From Nitrosopumilus sp. (GTDB lineage Archaea; Thermoproteota; Nitrososphaeria; Nitrososphaerales; Nitrosopumilaceae): a stretch of DNA of 64,000 bases. Location of the stretch: positions 662,204 through 726,203 of the forward strand of contig NZ_JAILWC010000001.1 of NCBI RefSeq assembly GCF_025699125.1, in the 5' to 3' direction. Under the pieces are notes generated by a model. The model searched no databases. It was not told the origin of the DNA and worked only from the letters and a program-made list of their open reading frames with translations. Below, in pieces: positions 33,048 to 41,629 of this stretch. Every line of letters starts with the position of its first letter. Within the stretch, counting starts at the first letter, position 1. Position numbers and translations under genes: made by a program.

Positions 33048-33241
33048 AATCTTTGATAACATTTTGTTAATAATATAGATTAACTAAAAGTAAACTATGT
33101 TTTCACTTTATCAATCATGAAACTATGATTTTTGTATCTTTAGCCAATAAAACAACATGGCTTCAATGTTAAGAATTGACTTCAAATAAGATGAAATCAA
33201 CTAGTGATTTGTTTATCCGCTTAGCAGATTTCACAATTCTC

Positions 33242-33331
33242 ATGAGTTACAACAATGGAATTCAAGACGATTATGACGGATTCGATGATGATGACAGCGA
33301 TTCAGAGTCAGATTATGACTTTGAGGATTAA
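33242..33331 (+). CDS. Very acidic micropeptide, 29 aa
   Basis: ATG 33242 gives MSYNNGIQDDYDGFDDDDSD followed by SESDYDFED: 13 Asp and three Glu. The extreme composition is unlike random AT-rich frames, and Asp/Ser/Tyr are clustered. It may be a real peptide or a chance frame; it is antisense to a spurious minus frame and 65 nt from the next gene. Confidence 0.4.
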   Translation: MSYNNGIQDDYDGFDDDDSDSESDYDFED

Positions 33332-33396
33332 TCCATAATCCTCCCGATTTCTTTTTATAATATTGGGAAAGAACATCACGAGAGGGTAGCGTAAAA

Positions 33397-33624
33397 TCAT
33401 GAGGCATGTTTATCTCGCGGGTCAATTTCCAAGGATTTGTTAAAGCATTCCATAGATTCCTCGTATCTACCTAAACTTCGAAGTGCAACGCCTTTGTAGT
33501 TCCAAAGATCAGGATCATTTTGATTCAAAAGAAGAGCCTGCTCAAAAAAACCCAAGGCTTCATCAAACTTTCCATCATCCATTAATGATTGCCCTTTTTC
33601 AACAAGATCCTGGATTTGACTCAT
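33397..33624 (-). CDS. Short TPR-repeat protein, 75 aa
   Basis: Two tetratricopeptide repeats fill the protein: KFDEALGFFEQALLLNQNDP and RYEESMECFNKSLEIDPRDK, preceded by VEKGQSLMDDG. Related in type to the longer TPR gene at 32553. The nearby reverse direction is the Lrp/AsnC gene at 33748. Interaction module; partner unknown. Confidence 0.85.
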   Translation of the reverse strand: MSQIQDLVEKGQSLMDDGKFDEALGFFEQALLLNQNDPDLWNYKGVALRSLGRYEESMECFNKSLEIDPRDKHAS

Positions 33625-33747
33625 GAATTACAATGAATTTCGATTGTATTAAATCTGAAACCAACCATAGCAAGGAAAAATAAAAAAACTGAACAAATTT
33701 ACATGTATTGAGTGAAAATTTAAATAAATTTTTCACTATAAATAATC

Positions 33748-34191
33748 ATGAATTTAGACAGTACAGATGAAAAAATTCTCAAAAATTTAATGATGGATGC
33801 AAGGCAATCAGCAAGACAGCTTGCATTGAAATTAGGTATGTCAACTGTCACAGTGCTATCTAGAATCAAAAAATTAGAAAAAGAGAAGATTATCAAAGGA
33901 TATACTGCAATTATTGATCATGAAAAAATAGGATATTCCCTAACTGCAATTATTGAGATTTTGGCAAAAAACGATAAAATTGTAGACATGGAAGAAGAGA
34001 TATCAAAATTTGAAAACGTGTGTGGGGTATATGACATTACAGGTTCAACAGATACAATAATCATTGCAAAATTCAAAGAAAGGAATGAATTGAGCAAGTT
34101 TGTAAAGGGCCTTGCAACCATTCCAAATGTGGAAAATACAATCACTCATGTTGTTCTGAATACAGCAAAAGAAGATTTTCGACTAACGTAG
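33748..34191 (+). CDS. Lrp/AsnC family transcriptional regulator
   Basis: 147 aa. N-terminal helix-turn-helix: STDEKILKNLMMDARQSARQ, LALKLGMSTVTVLSRIKKLE and IIKGYTAIIDHEKIGY. C-terminal RAM domain: AIIEILAKNDKIVDMEEEIS, GVYDITGSTDTIIIAKFKER and VENTITHVVLNTAKEDFRLT. Feast/famine-type regulators of this size are usual in archaea. The next gene (J-protein) starts 5 nt after the stop. Confidence 0.92.
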   Translation: MNLDSTDEKILKNLMMDARQSARQLALKLGMSTVTVLSRIKKLEKEKIIKGYTAIIDHEKIGYSLTAIIEILAKNDKIVDMEEEISKFENVCGVYDITGSTDTIIIAKFKERNELSKFVKGLATIPNVENTITHVVLNTAKEDFRLT

Positions 34192-34196
34192 GAAAA

Positions 34197-34748
34197 ATGA
34201 ACCGAATCAATGTTTTTGTAATTTTATTGATTGTTTTTGGAACATTGCAAACAGCATATCCACAATCAAACAATCTAGATATGGAATTAGAAGTCACAGA
34301 TGAGGAGAAAATTATTCTTTTTTCTGGTTTTGCAATTGCAGTGATTGCAATCTTTATGTTTTTAGCAAGAGACATCATACTTCGGAAAAAAACATCTTAT
34401 GATAAAGAAGAACATGAATCAAAAAATGAGAAAACTTATGAAAAATATCATTCTGACTGGGGAGATGATTATGAAGAGTTAGGAACAAGAAAAAATAGTA
34501 AAGAGGATAGAGAATTTAGGGATGCCGTATTGAATAATGAACTTCCAAACTATTATAAAATTTTAGGATTATCAAAAGACGCCACACAAGAAGAGATAAA
34601 AAAGAATTTCAGGGAACTTGCAAAAAAAAACCATCCAGATAAAACAAAAGAAGATTCTGAGAAACAAATGATGGAATTAAACAAGGCATACGAAGTACTT
34701 TCAGATAAAGAAAATAAAGAGAAATATGATAGGTATCTTACAGACTAG
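34197..34748 (+). CDS. Membrane-associated DnaJ-domain protein
   Basis: 183 aa. Residues 4-22 form a signal-like hydrophobic stretch, and 39-58 a second membrane segment (IILFSGFAIAVIAIFMFLA). The cytoplasmic C-terminus is a J domain, YYKILGLSKDATQEEIKKNF to SDKENKEKYDRYL, with the HPD tripeptide at 146-148 that stimulates Hsp70 ATPase. Likely a membrane-tethered DnaK partner; no Hsp70 gene in the window. Confidence 0.9.
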   Translation: MNRINVFVILLIVFGTLQTAYPQSNNLDMELEVTDEEKIILFSGFAIAVIAIFMFLARDIILRKKTSYDKEEHESKNEKTYEKYHSDWGDDYEELGTRKNSKEDREFRDAVLNNELPNYYKILGLSKDATQEEIKKNFRELAKKNHPDKTKEDSEKQMMELNKAYEVLSDKENKEKYDRYLTD

Positions 34749-35149
34749 ACAGAATTTAGTTTGATTATAATCATACTAAGTTCAATTGAATTTGGAGTCT
34801 GAACACTGTTTGTAAGATTTGTAAATATTTCTAGATTTTGAGATTTTCCTTCAGATTCAATTTCAGTCGTAATTTGAAGTTCACCAAATTCTGTATTAGG
34901 TCCTAACATCTTTTTTGTCAATAAAGGAACTATTGAAAGATCTTCAACAACGCCTTTCATCTTATAGGCAAATGTATCAGAAAAATAAACCCCCCCACGA
35001 GTAGTAGGCTCATTTACAGGTATTGGGGAATTGGTAATCGAGACATTAATCATAGGATATGAAACACCGTTTAGATTTAGACTGTATTTGGGGGTATTGT
35101 TCTCAATGAATAACATCAGAGATTCAAGTAAATTATGATTGACAGACAT
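34745..35149 (-). CDS. Hypothetical protein, 134 aa
   Basis: Beta-rich soluble protein: YSLNLNGVSYPMINVSITNS, GGVYFSDTFAYKMKGVVEDL and ELQITTEIESEGKSQNLEIF. No signal peptide and no motif recognised. Its stop overlaps the J-protein gene end by 4 nt. Confidence 0.6.
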   Translation of the reverse strand: MSVNHNLLESLMLFIENNTPKYSLNLNGVSYPMINVSITNSPIPVNEPTTRGGVYFSDTFAYKMKGVVEDLSIVPLLTKKMLGPNTEFGELQITTEIESEGKSQNLEIFTNLTNSVQTPNSIELSMIIIKLNSV

Positions 35150-35285
35150 TAGAAAACATCTAATTCATAATTCTATTGAGTGTTTCGAGAAATTCTCAAT
35201 TATAGATTTTTACTGGAATTATTTAGAAAATGGTCATTTTGATACTGACCAGTAGATCATCTTTAAAAACAGGAATTACATTCTT

Positions 35286-36608
35286 GTGTTATTGCAGCAA
35301 TTTGCAAACACCCATTCAATGAGAAACGAAATTCTTAATCTGATGGTGGAAAAAGGCATAGAAGATGATTGCTATGTAGAGATGTTAGACTATACAATTG
35401 ACTTGTTTGAAAGTCAAGGATTAGGAATTGATTATTACGGATACCACAATATCATTCATGAATTAGAAGTCACATATTTTGCACTTTTGGCCTCAATTCA
35501 AGATAAAGTGGAAATTACAGATACGGACATAAAATATCTTTACGTAGCAGCGTTATTTCATGATTTTGATCCTCAAAAAAATGTAGACAAACCTCATGAA
35601 GAAAGTGTTTTAAAATTTATTTCAATGGATAAAAAATTGCAGCAATTAATTGATGAAGCAAAAATCGATTTAGAAATTATCAAAGTTTTGATTTTGAGAA
35701 CAACATACCCATGGAGTGGAAAACTTAAACAGAATGCCGAAGAACAAATCAAACAATGTTTTGAAAATTCAGATTTGACAAGAAACAATCTACCATACCA
35801 AGAACACATTATGGAAATGGGATGGTATCTCTCAGTAGTTGATAGAATTTGTGGTTATGCATTAGGTGATTTTTCAAAAGCAATGGAGATGGCAAAAATG
35901 AATGCACATGCATTAGCATGGAGACCTTCATTAATTGTTAGAAGTTCAGTGGCATATTTTGAAGAATTACTAAATAAAGAAACAGATATGGCAAAAACAA
36001 TTCTAAAAATACTCCCAAAAGAAATGAGAAAGAATTTTTTCGGATCAGTTCTTGCATTCATGAAACTAAGACAACAAGAAATCACAATTCAAGCAGATTG
36101 TTCTTATGAAAATGTCAAGTTAATTCCAACCATAGAATGTATGAGTACAAGGAACGATCCAAAATTCATCAAATCACTTTACGACATATTTGTGCAACTT
36201 CCAAAACCACTACAATTTCTAAAAGATGATTTTGAGAAATCGGTAAGAGATCCTGAAACAATTCTTAACACGCTTAGATTAAATAATAAAAATGGAGAGA
36301 TCATAGGATATTCAAAAGGAGGACCGCTTGAAAGATACCAACTACGAGAAGAAATCAGAGACGAGAATTACGGTTTAAGAAATACAGTATTTTTAGAACC
36401 TTTGGCATTAAAGATGGGGTATTGGGGACTCAAGGGAGGAAGTGAGATGAGACACATGTTTATCATGCAGTCTCATTCCATGAAATACAAGTTTTTGACA
36501 AGTTTTGCATTACGAGATGTCATCAGAGCAAGAGTAGATAAAGAGCAGGCAGAATTTGTCACATTGTTTGATCCAGAACGATGGGATTACTATAGAATCG
36601 CAATTTAG
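35286..36608 (+). CDS. HD-domain phosphohydrolase-like protein with C-terminal extension
   Basis: 440 aa, GTG start at 35286 about 20 nt behind a TTTAAAAA box (leaderless). Residues 53-120 carry metal-ligand motifs of an HD domain: YYGYHNIIHELEVTYF and YVAALFHDFDPQ, close to the YHNxxH ... HD arrangement of cyclic-nucleotide phosphodiesterases. The remainder (from about residue 250) has NNKNGEIIGYSKGGPLERYQ and RNTVFLEPLALKMGYWGLKG, which may be an acetyltransferase-like or ligand domain. Substrate unknown. Start and HD call are firm; the C-terminal call is tentative. Confidence 0.8.
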   Translation: MLLQQFANTHSMRNEILNLMVEKGIEDDCYVEMLDYTIDLFESQGLGIDYYGYHNIIHELEVTYFALLASIQDKVEITDTDIKYLYVAALFHDFDPQKNVDKPHEESVLKFISMDKKLQQLIDEAKIDLEIIKVLILRTTYPWSGKLKQNAEEQIKQCFENSDLTRNNLPYQEHIMEMGWYLSVVDRICGYALGDFSKAMEMAKMNAHALAWRPSLIVRSSVAYFEELLNKETDMAKTILKILPKEMRKNFFGSVLAFMKLRQQEITIQADCSYENVKLIPTIECMSTRNDPKFIKSLYDIFVQLPKPLQFLKDDFEKSVRDPETILNTLRLNNKNGEIIGYSKGGPLERYQLREEIRDENYGLRNTVFLEPLALKMGYWGLKGGSEMRHMFIMQSHSMKYKFLTSFALRDVIRARVDKEQAEFVTLFDPERWDYYRIAI

Positions 36609-36617
36609 ATTCCATAC

Positions 36618-38069
36618 TTGAAAAAATCCATCTACGAATCATTACAAACATCCATAGCAGGAAAGGTGTGTACACAAAAGGAAATTAGGAATTTTTACTC
36701 AGTGGACTCTAGCTTATATCAAATAATTCCAAGCGTGGTAATAGTTCCAAAAAATGAAAAAGACATCATGAGTGCAATCAAGATTGCAAAAAAATTCAAA
36801 TCATCAGTCACAGTGCGTGGAGCAGGGACTGGGCTTGTTGGGAGTGCCCTAAACAACGGAATTATTTTAGATATGAAAAATTTCAATTCAATAAAAATTA
36901 CCAAAAACTATGCAATAGTAGGTCCAGGAGTTATCAAAGGAGAATTAGATAAAAAATTAGAAATTCATGATAAATTTTTTCCTCCAAATCCTTCAATTGG
37001 TTCTTTTTGTACAGTTGGCGGAATGATTGGAAATAATTCTAGTGGAAGTAAGAGTCTAAAATATGGAAGTGTAATTGACAATGTCGCAGAGATTATTTTC
37101 ATTGATGGAAATGGAAAGAAAGTATCACTTCCAAAAGATAAAAAAGTTTCAAAAAAGATACTAGAATTTTCAAAAAAAATAAAAATTGAAAAGTTTCCAA
37201 ATGTCACTAAAAATTCTTCTGGATATAGAATTGACAAAATAAGATCAATTACAGATGCCCATAAACTAGTCATAGGTTCTGAAGGAACATTAGGAATTGT
37301 GTTATCAATAAAACTCAAAATAAGAGACAATCCAGAAAAGAAGATCCTTTTCATTATTGAATTTAAATCAATCATAGATGCATCAAGAAATTGTTTAGAA
37401 ATTAACAAAACAATGCCATCAGCAATAGAATTTGTAGACAGAACAACTCTCAATCAAATTAATTTTAAATTTTCTCAAGATACTCAATGTCTACTTTTTG
37501 TTGAATATGATGAAGATGTAGATAGGAGTGAAAAAAAACTAAAATCAATAATCACAGGAAAAATTGTTAAAAAACTAAAAAAAGATTTAGAAATTAACGA
37601 GTGGTGGAGATACAGGGATTTATCATTGCACTATAGTTTAAAATCCATTAAAAAAGAAAAAAGAATACCACATGTTATTGAAGACGCAGCAGTTCCTTTA
37701 GAGAATTTACCGGAAATTTTTAAAATTCTAAAAAAAATAAATAAAAAGTTTAAAACAAAAACTATTGTATACGGTCATGCAGGCAATGGGAACATACATG
37801 TCAGATTAATTTCGGACAGAAGTAAATTTACGACAATTAAGAAGATAGCAACACTGTATTTTGATGAGATATTCAAACTAGGCGGAACCATCACAGCAGA
37901 GCATGGAGATGGTCTTGCACGCTCAGAATTTATAAAAAAACAGTACGGAAAAGACAACTATCAAATTTTCAAAGAAATTAAACAATTTTTTGATCCAAAA
38001 AACATTCTTAATCCAGGAAAAATAATCACATCAAAAAGCACCATAATTGACAATTTAGAAAAATTCTAA
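36618..38069 (+). CDS. FAD-linked oxidase (GlcD/D-lactate dehydrogenase family)
   Basis: 483 aa, TTG start 9 nt after the HD gene, so probably co-transcribed. FAD_binding_4 domain: PSVVIVPKNEKDIMSAIKIA, VTVRGAGTGLVGSALNNGII, FFPPNPSIGSFCTVGGMIGN and NNSSGSKSLKYGSV. C-terminal oxidase domain: KTIVYGHAGNGNIHVRLIS, GGTITAEHGDGLARSEFI and FDPKNILNPGKI (the last conserved in all members). It oxidises a 2-hydroxy acid such as glycolate or D-lactate; substrate not predictable. Confidence 0.92.
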   Translation: MKKSIYESLQTSIAGKVCTQKEIRNFYSVDSSLYQIIPSVVIVPKNEKDIMSAIKIAKKFKSSVTVRGAGTGLVGSALNNGIILDMKNFNSIKITKNYAIVGPGVIKGELDKKLEIHDKFFPPNPSIGSFCTVGGMIGNNSSGSKSLKYGSVIDNVAEIIFIDGNGKKVSLPKDKKVSKKILEFSKKIKIEKFPNVTKNSSGYRIDKIRSITDAHKLVIGSEGTLGIVLSIKLKIRDNPEKKILFIIEFKSIIDASRNCLEINKTMPSAIEFVDRTTLNQINFKFSQDTQCLLFVEYDEDVDRSEKKLKSIITGKIVKKLKKDLEINEWWRYRDLSLHYSLKSIKKEKRIPHVIEDAAVPLENLPEIFKILKKINKKFKTKTIVYGHAGNGNIHVRLISDRSKFTTIKKIATLYFDEIFKLGGTITAEHGDGLARSEFIKKQYGKDNYQIFKEIKQFFDPKNILNPGKIITSKSTIIDNLEKF

Positions 38070-38138
38070 ACCCTTCACAAATCATCCGATCAAAATAGTG
38101 TAGAAACGCTTTATTAACTAAAAAGGAAGCAAAAACGC

Positions 38139-38564
38139 GTGATAGTGAGAATATTTAGTGCACTAGTAATGATTGTGTTTTTAGTCACATTCTCTTCTGC
38201 GTTTGCATTGAGTGAATTAGAAAGAGCCACAATGAATGATCCAAGATTGGAAAATGCATTTGGACAACCGGTAGATGACAATGTTAATGTGAATCAACAA
38301 ATACAGATTTCTGCAGACATCATAAATAATCAAGAAAAATCTCAAAATTTTGTTTATCTTGTACAGATAAAAAATGAAAATGATTTCATTGTATCATTAG
38401 GTTGGATTAGTGGACAGTTAACACCAAATCAAAAACTCAATCCATCATTATCATGGACTCCAAACGATTCTGGCGAATTTGTAGCAGAGATTTTTGTTTG
38501 GGAAGGTTTGGTAAATCATAGTGCATTGACAAATTATTCAAAAATAGACATATTCGTAAGTTAA
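38139..38564 (+). CDS. Secreted beta-sandwich protein
   Basis: 141 aa with GTG start. Residues 1-23 form a signal peptide (IVRIFSALVMIVFLVTFSSA, then FALS). The mature part is Ig-like: NVNQQIQISADIINNQEKSQ, NFVYLVQIKNENDFIVSLGW, and SGEFVAEIFVWEGLVNHSAL. This pattern (Q-S-x-N-F-x-Y-x-V-Q-I-x-x-x) is common in archaeal cell-surface proteins. Surface or envelope role inferred. Confidence 0.75.
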   Translation: MIVRIFSALVMIVFLVTFSSAFALSELERATMNDPRLENAFGQPVDDNVNVNQQIQISADIINNQEKSQNFVYLVQIKNENDFIVSLGWISGQLTPNQKLNPSLSWTPNDSGEFVAEIFVWEGLVNHSALTNYSKIDIFVS

Positions 38565-38753
38565 AAAAAAATAAAAGAGATTTTAAAAAATAATGACTTT
38601 ATAAGAAATTTGAATGATTTGTTCCTAAATTTATCTAAGTTTGCGTTACGAAAAAAATTGTTTTGGAACAGTAAAATTAAGATCTGAGGTTTGCCTCTTA
38701 GTAAAAAAAGTTCAACAAGTTCTTCCTAATAGAACCTCGAGCCTAATTCAATC

Positions 38754-38897
38754 ATGACAATAGGATATTGTGTAAAGTGCCGAGATAAACGAGATATCAA
38801 TGGCGCAAAACCATACACCATGAAAAATGGAAAACCTGCAATAAAGGGCACCTGCCCAACTTGTAGTACAACCATTTTCAGAATAGGCAGAGGATAA
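38754..38897 (+). CDS. DUF5679-type zinc-ribbon protein
   Basis: 47 aa. MTIGYCVKCRDKRDINGAKP, TMKNGKPAIKGTCPTCSTTI and FRIGRG give CxxC-x25-CxxC with the K-N-G-R/K-P-A-x-x-G-x-C-P-x-C string typical of DUF5679, a chromosome-associated small zinc protein of unknown function in archaea and bacteria. Confidence 0.85.
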   Translation: MTIGYCVKCRDKRDINGAKPYTMKNGKPAIKGTCPTCSTTIFRIGRG

Positions 38898-38915
38898 ATT
38901 TCTCACTAAAGAAAT

Positions 38916-39167
38916 TCAGTACTGCCATTCATCGGTAAGGCCATTCCAAAGCGATCGCATTGGGGATGGATCTTTTTCTATTTCTTCAACAATTCGGTTT
39001 TTCAATACAAAAAAGAAATTCTCCAAAGCGTCAACTCCCCCGTCTGCATATAGTTCATGTCCGATCTCAGTGATTCTTTTATGTTTTTCAGGAATCTCAG
39101 AAGACTCTGGATTTTGAAGGCAGAAGGTCATCAAATCAATTAATTCTTCTTCCAACATAAAGTCCAT
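38916..39167 (-). CDS. Hypothetical acidic helical protein, 83 aa
   Basis: All-helical, acidic (MDFMLEEELIDLMTFCLQNP, HELYADGGVDALENFFFVLK, EIEKDPSPMRSLWNGLTDEW). No motif. Divergent from the protein at 39270 and convergent with the DUF5679 gene. Function unknown. Confidence 0.6.
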   Translation of the reverse strand: MDFMLEEELIDLMTFCLQNPESSEIPEKHKRITEIGHELYADGGVDALENFFFVLKNRIVEEIEKDPSPMRSLWNGLTDEWQY

Positions 39168-39269
39168 GCATAAATGTGGCTTTGTCAGCTCAATTTACAG
39201 TTTATGAATTATCACAAGTGATAATTTTAAGAAAGAAACAATTTAGAATAGCATCCCAATAGATAATTC

Positions 39270-39971
39270 ATGGATTCATCAGATATTGTCGATGATGTTA
39301 ATGCTCTATTGAAATTAGGTGTGGGTGACGCATATAGATTAGAACACATCAAACAGGGGTATATCGAAAACAAGACTATCTGGGTAACTGATCAAAATTA
39401 CCTTCAACGTATGAAGGAGAAATATCTCATAAAACAACAATCAGACAAGAATGCAGATACGGATGAAACCATTGATGTGGATCTCAAAAATAGGGAAACG
39501 ATTCATTGTTGGAAATGCGGTAAAAAAACTCCATTGGAGGCAAATTTTTGCATGATTTGCGGCTCATCATTATTTGAGGTAGGATCAAATCATAATCAGA
39601 AAGAAAAAACATCCAATTCTATGAATCAAATGAAAGGCAAAAGTTTGAAATTACCCATCATAATAGGAATTCCAGTTTTAATTTTAATTGTTCTTGGTGG
39701 GGCGTACAGCCAAGGAGTTTTTGATAACACATTTGAAAGATATGACACGGCAGATTCCAAAAAGGATGATTTAACTTCCAAAAATACCATCCCCAAAGGG
39801 TCATCAGTAAATACAGTAACTGATTCAAAATGTGGGAAAGGGACAGTTTTTGATGTTGAAACAAATTCATGTGTTTTGGATAATGGGGTTTCCCAGGATA
39901 TAGTAAATTCAAAATGTGGGAAAGGGACAGTTTTTGATGTTGAAACAAATTCATGTGTTTTGGATAAATAA
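39270..39971 (+). CDS. Zinc-ribbon membrane protein with GNGD-like module and C-terminal repeats
   Basis: 233 aa. Residues 5-50 (DDVNALLKLGVGDAYRLEHI...NYLQRMKEKYL) match the modules of the protein at 20527. Then a zinc ribbon CWKCGKKTPLEANFCMICGS, a TM segment (LPIIIGIPVLILIVLGGAYS) and two exact copies of SKCGKGTVFDVETNSCVLD, likely outside the membrane. Cys-rich CGxGTxFD units occur in archaeal surface proteins. Likely a cytoplasmic sensor joined to an outside domain. Confidence 0.8.
   Translation: MDSSDIVDDVNALLKLGVGDAYRLEHIKQGYIENKTIWVTDQNYLQRMKEKYLIKQQSDKNADTDETIDVDLKNRETIHCWKCGKKTPLEANFCMICGSSLFEVGSNHNQKEKTSNSMNQMKGKSLKLPIIIGIPVLILIVLGGAYSQGVFDNTFERYDTADSKKDDLTSKNTIPKGSSVNTVTDSKCGKGTVFDVETNSCVLDNGVSQDIVNSKCGKGTVFDVETNSCVLDK
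39823..39967 (+). repeat. 61-bp perfect tandem direct repeat inside the gene at 39270
   Basis: ATTCAAAATGTGGGAAAG... at 39823-39883 recurs without mismatch at 39907-39967, offset 84 bp, a multiple of three so the frame is kept. The zero divergence indicates a recent duplication or active gene conversion, and would produce length variation between strains. Confidence 0.9.
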
Positions 39972-40012
39972 ATTAACTAACATAATCCACAGATAAATTT
40001 TTTAATTCTAAA

Positions 40013-40396
40013 TTATTTTTCTGATGGGAATTGATCATTTATAATTTTTTTAAGAGTATCCATGCTGTAAGGTTTTGAGAGGACAGGAACATGCATACTA
40101 GTCAATCGACCAAAAGTGTCAGTCGTTGTATCAGCAGTCACTGCAATAATTTTAGCAGTTTCAGAAATTTTTTGAATACCATCTATTGCATAAAATCCAT
40201 CATATTTTGGCATCCTCATATCTAAAAATACAATATCTGGTTTTGAAGAATCAAAAAGTTCAATTGCTTCTTTTCCATTTTCACCAATACCAATTACTTC
40301 TAAACCACAAATTTCAACCATTTGAGACAGCAATAATTGATGACTTTTCATATCGTCGATTATAATACAAGTGTATTTCATCTCAGCATCAGACAT
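40013..40396 (-). CDS. Stand-alone response-regulator receiver domain
   Basis: 127 aa from ATG 40396 (alternatives: GTG 40414, ATG 40381). CheY-like fold: TCIIIDDMKSHQLLLSQMVE with the acidic pair, GENGKEAIELFDSSKPDIVF then LDMRMPKYDGFYAID with the phosphoacceptor Asp, AKIIAVTADTT with the conserved Thr, and PVLSKPYSMDTLKKII with Lys. No output domain, so it must act by protein contact. A histidine kinase is not in the window. Confidence 0.9.
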   Translation of the reverse strand: MSDAEMKYTCIIIDDMKSHQLLLSQMVEICGLEVIGIGENGKEAIELFDSSKPDIVFLDMRMPKYDGFYAIDGIQKISETAKIIAVTADTTTDTFGRLTSMHVPVLSKPYSMDTLKKIINDQFPSEK

Positions 40397-40551
40397 AGAA
40401 TTACTATTACTCACACGTGATTTTAATCTTGATTAGATTAAAAATGATTTCTGCTCAACATGAACAGAGTTTTTTGAATATTTTCTATATCTTGTTTGTT
40501 TGTGTGGAATTACAAACATTATCTTTTAGGGAGTTAATTGGAATAAAACAC

Positions 40552-40674
40552 ATGAGAAAAATCTATTTCTATGAATCAAATCCAGAGTCCAAAATATGGG
40601 AAAAGACAATTGAAAATGTAGAAGGCAAAATCATAGTTGAAACACCTTGGAAAATTTGTGAGACACAAAACTGA
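40552..40674 (+). CDS. Hypothetical small protein, 40 aa
   Basis: ATG 40552: MRKIYFYESNPESKIWEKTI, then ENVEGKIIVETPWKICETQN. The upstream in-frame part (from 40417) is hydrophobic without a clear start and overlaps the receiver gene promoter, so it was not used. No motif. Divergent from the receiver gene. Confidence 0.5.
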   Translation: MRKIYFYESNPESKIWEKTIENVEGKIIVETPWKICETQN

Positions 40675-40755
40675 GATACTCAAAAAAGCACGTATAAACA
40701 ACTAGACCAAGGCAACCCCAATTTTGGATGCATATGAAATTGAGATAAACCTGAT

Positions 40756-41121
40756 TTATTCTGAAAAAAACACATCAGTCAACATTCGTTTAATGATAGT
40801 AATGTCAAATGGCTTATAGATCACTGCTGTAACTTTTAATGTATTCATAAGATAGGATTCACCAGCCATTAGATCACCGGTTACAACGACAATTTTAGCA
40901 TCAGGATTATTTTTTAATATATTTTTAATTGCATAAAATCCATCAAATTTAGGCATAATCAAATTAACAAAAATCAAATCAGGTTTATGTTTTTCATACA
41001 TAACAACTGCATCTTTGCCATTATTACCAGTAACAACAACATCAAGACCAATCATGTCCAGCACCTCACAGAAAACACTTATTGTTTCAGGATCATCATC
41101 AATCACAATACAGCTAACCAT
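40756..41121 (-). CDS. Stand-alone response-regulator receiver domain
   Basis: 121 aa. SCIVIDDDPETISVFCEVLD provides the acidic residues; NGKDAVVMYEKHKPDLIFVN with LIMPKFDGFYAIKNIL has Asn where the phosphorylatable Asp is expected (LIFVN vs IVFLD in the receiver at 40013). The Thr (VVVTGD) and Lys (VIYKPFD) positions are conserved. If the Asp is really missing, this protein may not be phosphorylated in the usual way. Confidence 0.9.
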   Translation of the reverse strand: MVSCIVIDDDPETISVFCEVLDMIGLDVVVTGNNGKDAVVMYEKHKPDLIFVNLIMPKFDGFYAIKNILKNNPDAKIVVVTGDLMAGESYLMNTLKVTAVIYKPFDITIIKRMLTDVFFSE

Positions 41122-41176
41122 TTTTTATTTTCATAACATCATACTATATAAGATAATGTCTAAATCAAATGAGAGA

Positions 41177-41629
41177 TCATTCGCCTACAAATTCTCCCCA
41201 CTGTCTTCCAAGTTTGGAAATTACACGAAAAGCCAACCTATCTATATTGACATTAGATTCTGCAACCAACATTATCACCTTATCAAAAATTGGAAAACTC
41301 ATTATTACCACATGCTCTCTACGGGAAGCAGAATATTTCACATGGCCTAATTCATTATCAAATTTTTTTCTCTTTGATACCCTAGATGCCAATTCTGTAC
41401 AAACGGATTGCAGTTGTTCTTCAGACAACCTAACAGTCATGCCAGGTTTTTTACCTCCTGCCAATATCATTCCAGATTCATCTAACAGTGCAGCATAACG
41501 TATTTCGTCATCATCAAGAATATCTTGACATTTTAACTCATATTCAGAAAGATCTAATTTTTTTTCAGGCACAATACTTGTAATGCAAGAATTACTATAT
41601 TTTTCCAAACTGTTTTTACCCTTTGACAT
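41177..41629 (-). CDS. DUF6659-like (Roadblock-like) protein
   Basis: 150 aa. LSEYELKCQDILDDDEIRYA, ALLDESGMILAGGKKPGMTV, RVSKRKKFDNELGHVKYSAS, HVVIMSFPIFDKVIMLVAES and IDRLAFRVISKLGRQWGEF match the layout of the protein at 19424 (paralogue). The two receivers next to it suggest a small signalling cluster. DUF6659 call is from memory of the family; role unknown. Confidence 0.75.
   Translation of the reverse strand: MSKGKNSLEKYSNSCITSIVPEKKLDLSEYELKCQDILDDDEIRYAALLDESGMILAGGKKPGMTVRLSEEQLQSVCTELASRVSKRKKFDNELGHVKYSASRREHVVIMSFPIFDKVIMLVAESNVNIDRLAFRVISKLGRQWGEFVGE

Noticed and set aside
38640-38740. Possible hairpin CTGAGG-TTTG-CCTC-TTAG upstream of the DUF5679 gene
   Set aside because: Only four clean pairs, no T-run in either direction and no extended fold; not enough for a terminator or RNA call.
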